Source of the DNA: Nostoc sp. CHAB 5844 | GTDB taxonomy: Bacteria; Cyanobacteriota; Cyanobacteriia; Cyanobacteriales; Nostocaceae | DNA: 56,732 bases | Direction: 5' to 3' | NCBI RefSeq assembly: GCF_020829595.1 | Contig: NZ_JAIVFW010000051.1 | Span: forward strand, 1-56,732 | Shown here: positions 55,889 through 56,732 of the stretch, in pieces | Numbering within the stretch: the first letter of the stretch is position 1 | Layout of the letters: the number at the start of each line of letters is the position of its first letter | Program-made: the position numbers and the translations under genes | Notes under the pieces: model-generated | Databases searched by the model: none | Seen by the model: only the letters and a program-made list of their open reading frames with translations | What the model was told of the DNA's origin: nothing

Positions 55889-56485
55889 TTAAGACTCTGG
55901 TTTCGTCACTTGCAGGGAAGGACGCTGAGAAAATTCATCATACCACTGAGCAAGTTTTGGATAGCTCTGTCGCCATTCCAATTCCGGTAGCCGAATTTCC
56001 AGCCCCAGTCCAGAGGCGAGGGTGATGTGAGCCAGCTTTGGTGTTTGGTCGAGTTTATCCGCAATCTTCTCCAAGTAGTTTAAGATTCGTAAAGCACGAG
56101 ATTCTTCTAACTCGATGATTGTAGGTGATTGCTCTGTTTCTGTACGAAATCTTCGCTCTCGTGTCCAGGTACTGATACCATCCAGAAATGCCGTTGTTAT
56201 ACCTTCAAGCTGCTGCGAAAATCCATCAGAATAATCAGCGACAATTTTAATTTCAGGATTTAAGTGATTGAGATAAGCGGTAATGATGCGTGTTTCACTC
56301 AAAATAAATCCGTCATCAGTTGCCAGGGTGGGAACTTTACCAGCTGGATTGTAATTGAGTAATTCGCTATTGCGATCGCGTACAGTAACTTCTTGTAATT
56401 CGACCTGCTCGGTTAAATTTAGCTCAATTATTGCCACCCGCACTATCCGTGCATATTGAGATTTGCTTGTGTAAAAGAGCTTCAT
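55889..56485 (-). CDS. Glutathione S-transferase family protein
   Basis: This 198-residue protein has the N-terminal thioredoxin-like domain with MKLFYTSKSQYARIVRVAII, NPAGKVPTLATDDGFILSET (cis-Pro and Glu-Ser glutathione-site motif) and RIITAYLNHL. An all-alpha C-terminal domain ends LAQWYDEFSQRPSL. It looks complete. The role is probably glutathione-dependent detoxification; the substrate is unknown. Confidence 0.92.
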   Translation of the reverse strand: MKLFYTSKSQYARIVRVAIIELNLTEQVELQEVTVRDRNSELLNYNPAGKVPTLATDDGFILSETRIITAYLNHLNPEIKIVADYSDGFSQQLEGITTAFLDGISTWTRERRFRTETEQSPTIIELEESRALRILNYLEKIADKLDQTPKLAHITLASGLGLEIRLPELEWRQSYPKLAQWYDEFSQRPSLQVTKPES

Positions 56486-56625
56486 AAAAAATGCAACTTC
56501 CTTTTTATAAGATAAAGCTGGGCTACAGCGTAATGAATAATAATCCAGCTAAGTGAAATTATCTAGCAGCAAATGCCAATTTAGTTTTGTAGTGGCGTGG
56601 TAAGCCTAAAATGATGCAAAAAAAT

Positions 56626-56732
56626 GTAGGTTGGGGAGCCACCGCCGTGGTGTTAGCGTAGCGATCTTCGACGTAGGAGCGTCGGCAGTGCGTTGGGGAG
56701 ACAGCACCGTGGTGTTAGCGCAGCGTTAGCGA
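56626..56732. repeat. Palindromic-repeat end joined to a modular GC-rich block (cut by window end)
   Basis: TGTAGGTTGGGGAGCCACCG at 56626 shows the same TGTAGGTTGG|GGAG junction seen at 45640. The following modules (CGATCTTCGACGTAGGAGCG, TGCGTTGGGGAGACAGCACC, GTGGTGTTAGCGCAGCG) are the inverted copy of about 36528-36613. Bases 56486-56625 show nothing recognised. Confidence 0.82.

Overview
The window reads as chromosome from a filamentous, probably heterocystous, cyanobacterium of the Nostoc/Calothrix/Tolypothrix type. The evidence is the very frequent GCGATCGC (HIP1) octamers, the cyanobacterial gene set (zeta-carotene desaturase, cobQ, cyd oxidase, Uma2-family proteins, cyanobacteria-only conserved proteins), and intergenic regions filled with short tandem heptamers and GC-rich modular repeats of the kind common in Nostocales. 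I saw no tRNA, rRNA, CRISPR array or prophage structure.

Layout. 0.6-9.8 kb: a Uma2 protein, a CPBP membrane protease, a TM2 protein, a copper-type P1B ATPase, an FHA protein and a TIGR01777 epimerase. 9.8-15.5 kb: an A-type Fe-S carrier with a TPR protein; a 2.5-kb group II intron with a broken reverse transcriptase sits in the iscA-type gene's upstream region. 15.5-17.9 kb: a repeat-rich, nearly gene-free stretch holding one 58-codon ribbon-helix-helix gene. 17.9-26.3 kb: zds with an SRPBCC partner, a hicB-like pseudogene split by a miniature element, a small ferredoxin with cobQ, a PrxQ/Bcp peroxiredoxin and an ABC-2 exporter. 26.3-32.6 kb: a RelE-type toxin-antitoxin pair, cydAB, an orphan antitoxin and a membrane GTPase. 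32.8-37.1 kb is a graveyard: remnants of an AAA ATPase/RloB (AbiL-like) defence pair, a class D beta-lactamase with its centre deleted, an intact subtilase, and transposase fragments.

37.3-44.4 kb is one giant gene (2354 codons) combining phytase-type beta-propellers, two tandem glycerophosphodiester phosphodiesterase domains nested inside a propeller, a Calx-beta domain and a DUF4114-like end. A Pho-box-like site lies 132 bp upstream, so an extracellular phosphorus-scavenging role under PhoB control is likely. 44.9-56.7 kb is accessory: a secreted protein, an AraC regulator that has lost its sensor domain, an aldo/keto reductase, a second Uma2 protein, a free-standing vMAP-type HTH domain, a cassette of three tiny genes, a PD-(D/E)XK-like protein, a LysR-cupin pair, a truncated GST, a DMT transporter, a GFA protein and a full GST.

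The most notable themes are: (1) repeat invasion, including two in-frame insertions of intergenic-type repeats inside the copper ATPase, modular repeats always joined to a palindromic repeat at the same junctions, and MITE-like elements with clear terminal inverted repeats inside hicB and rloB; (2) recurrent internal deletions in accessory genes; (3) the nested phytase/GDPD giant protein; (4) an unrecognised small-gene cassette at 50.2-50.9 kb. All domain names come from pattern recognition by eye, without database searches.
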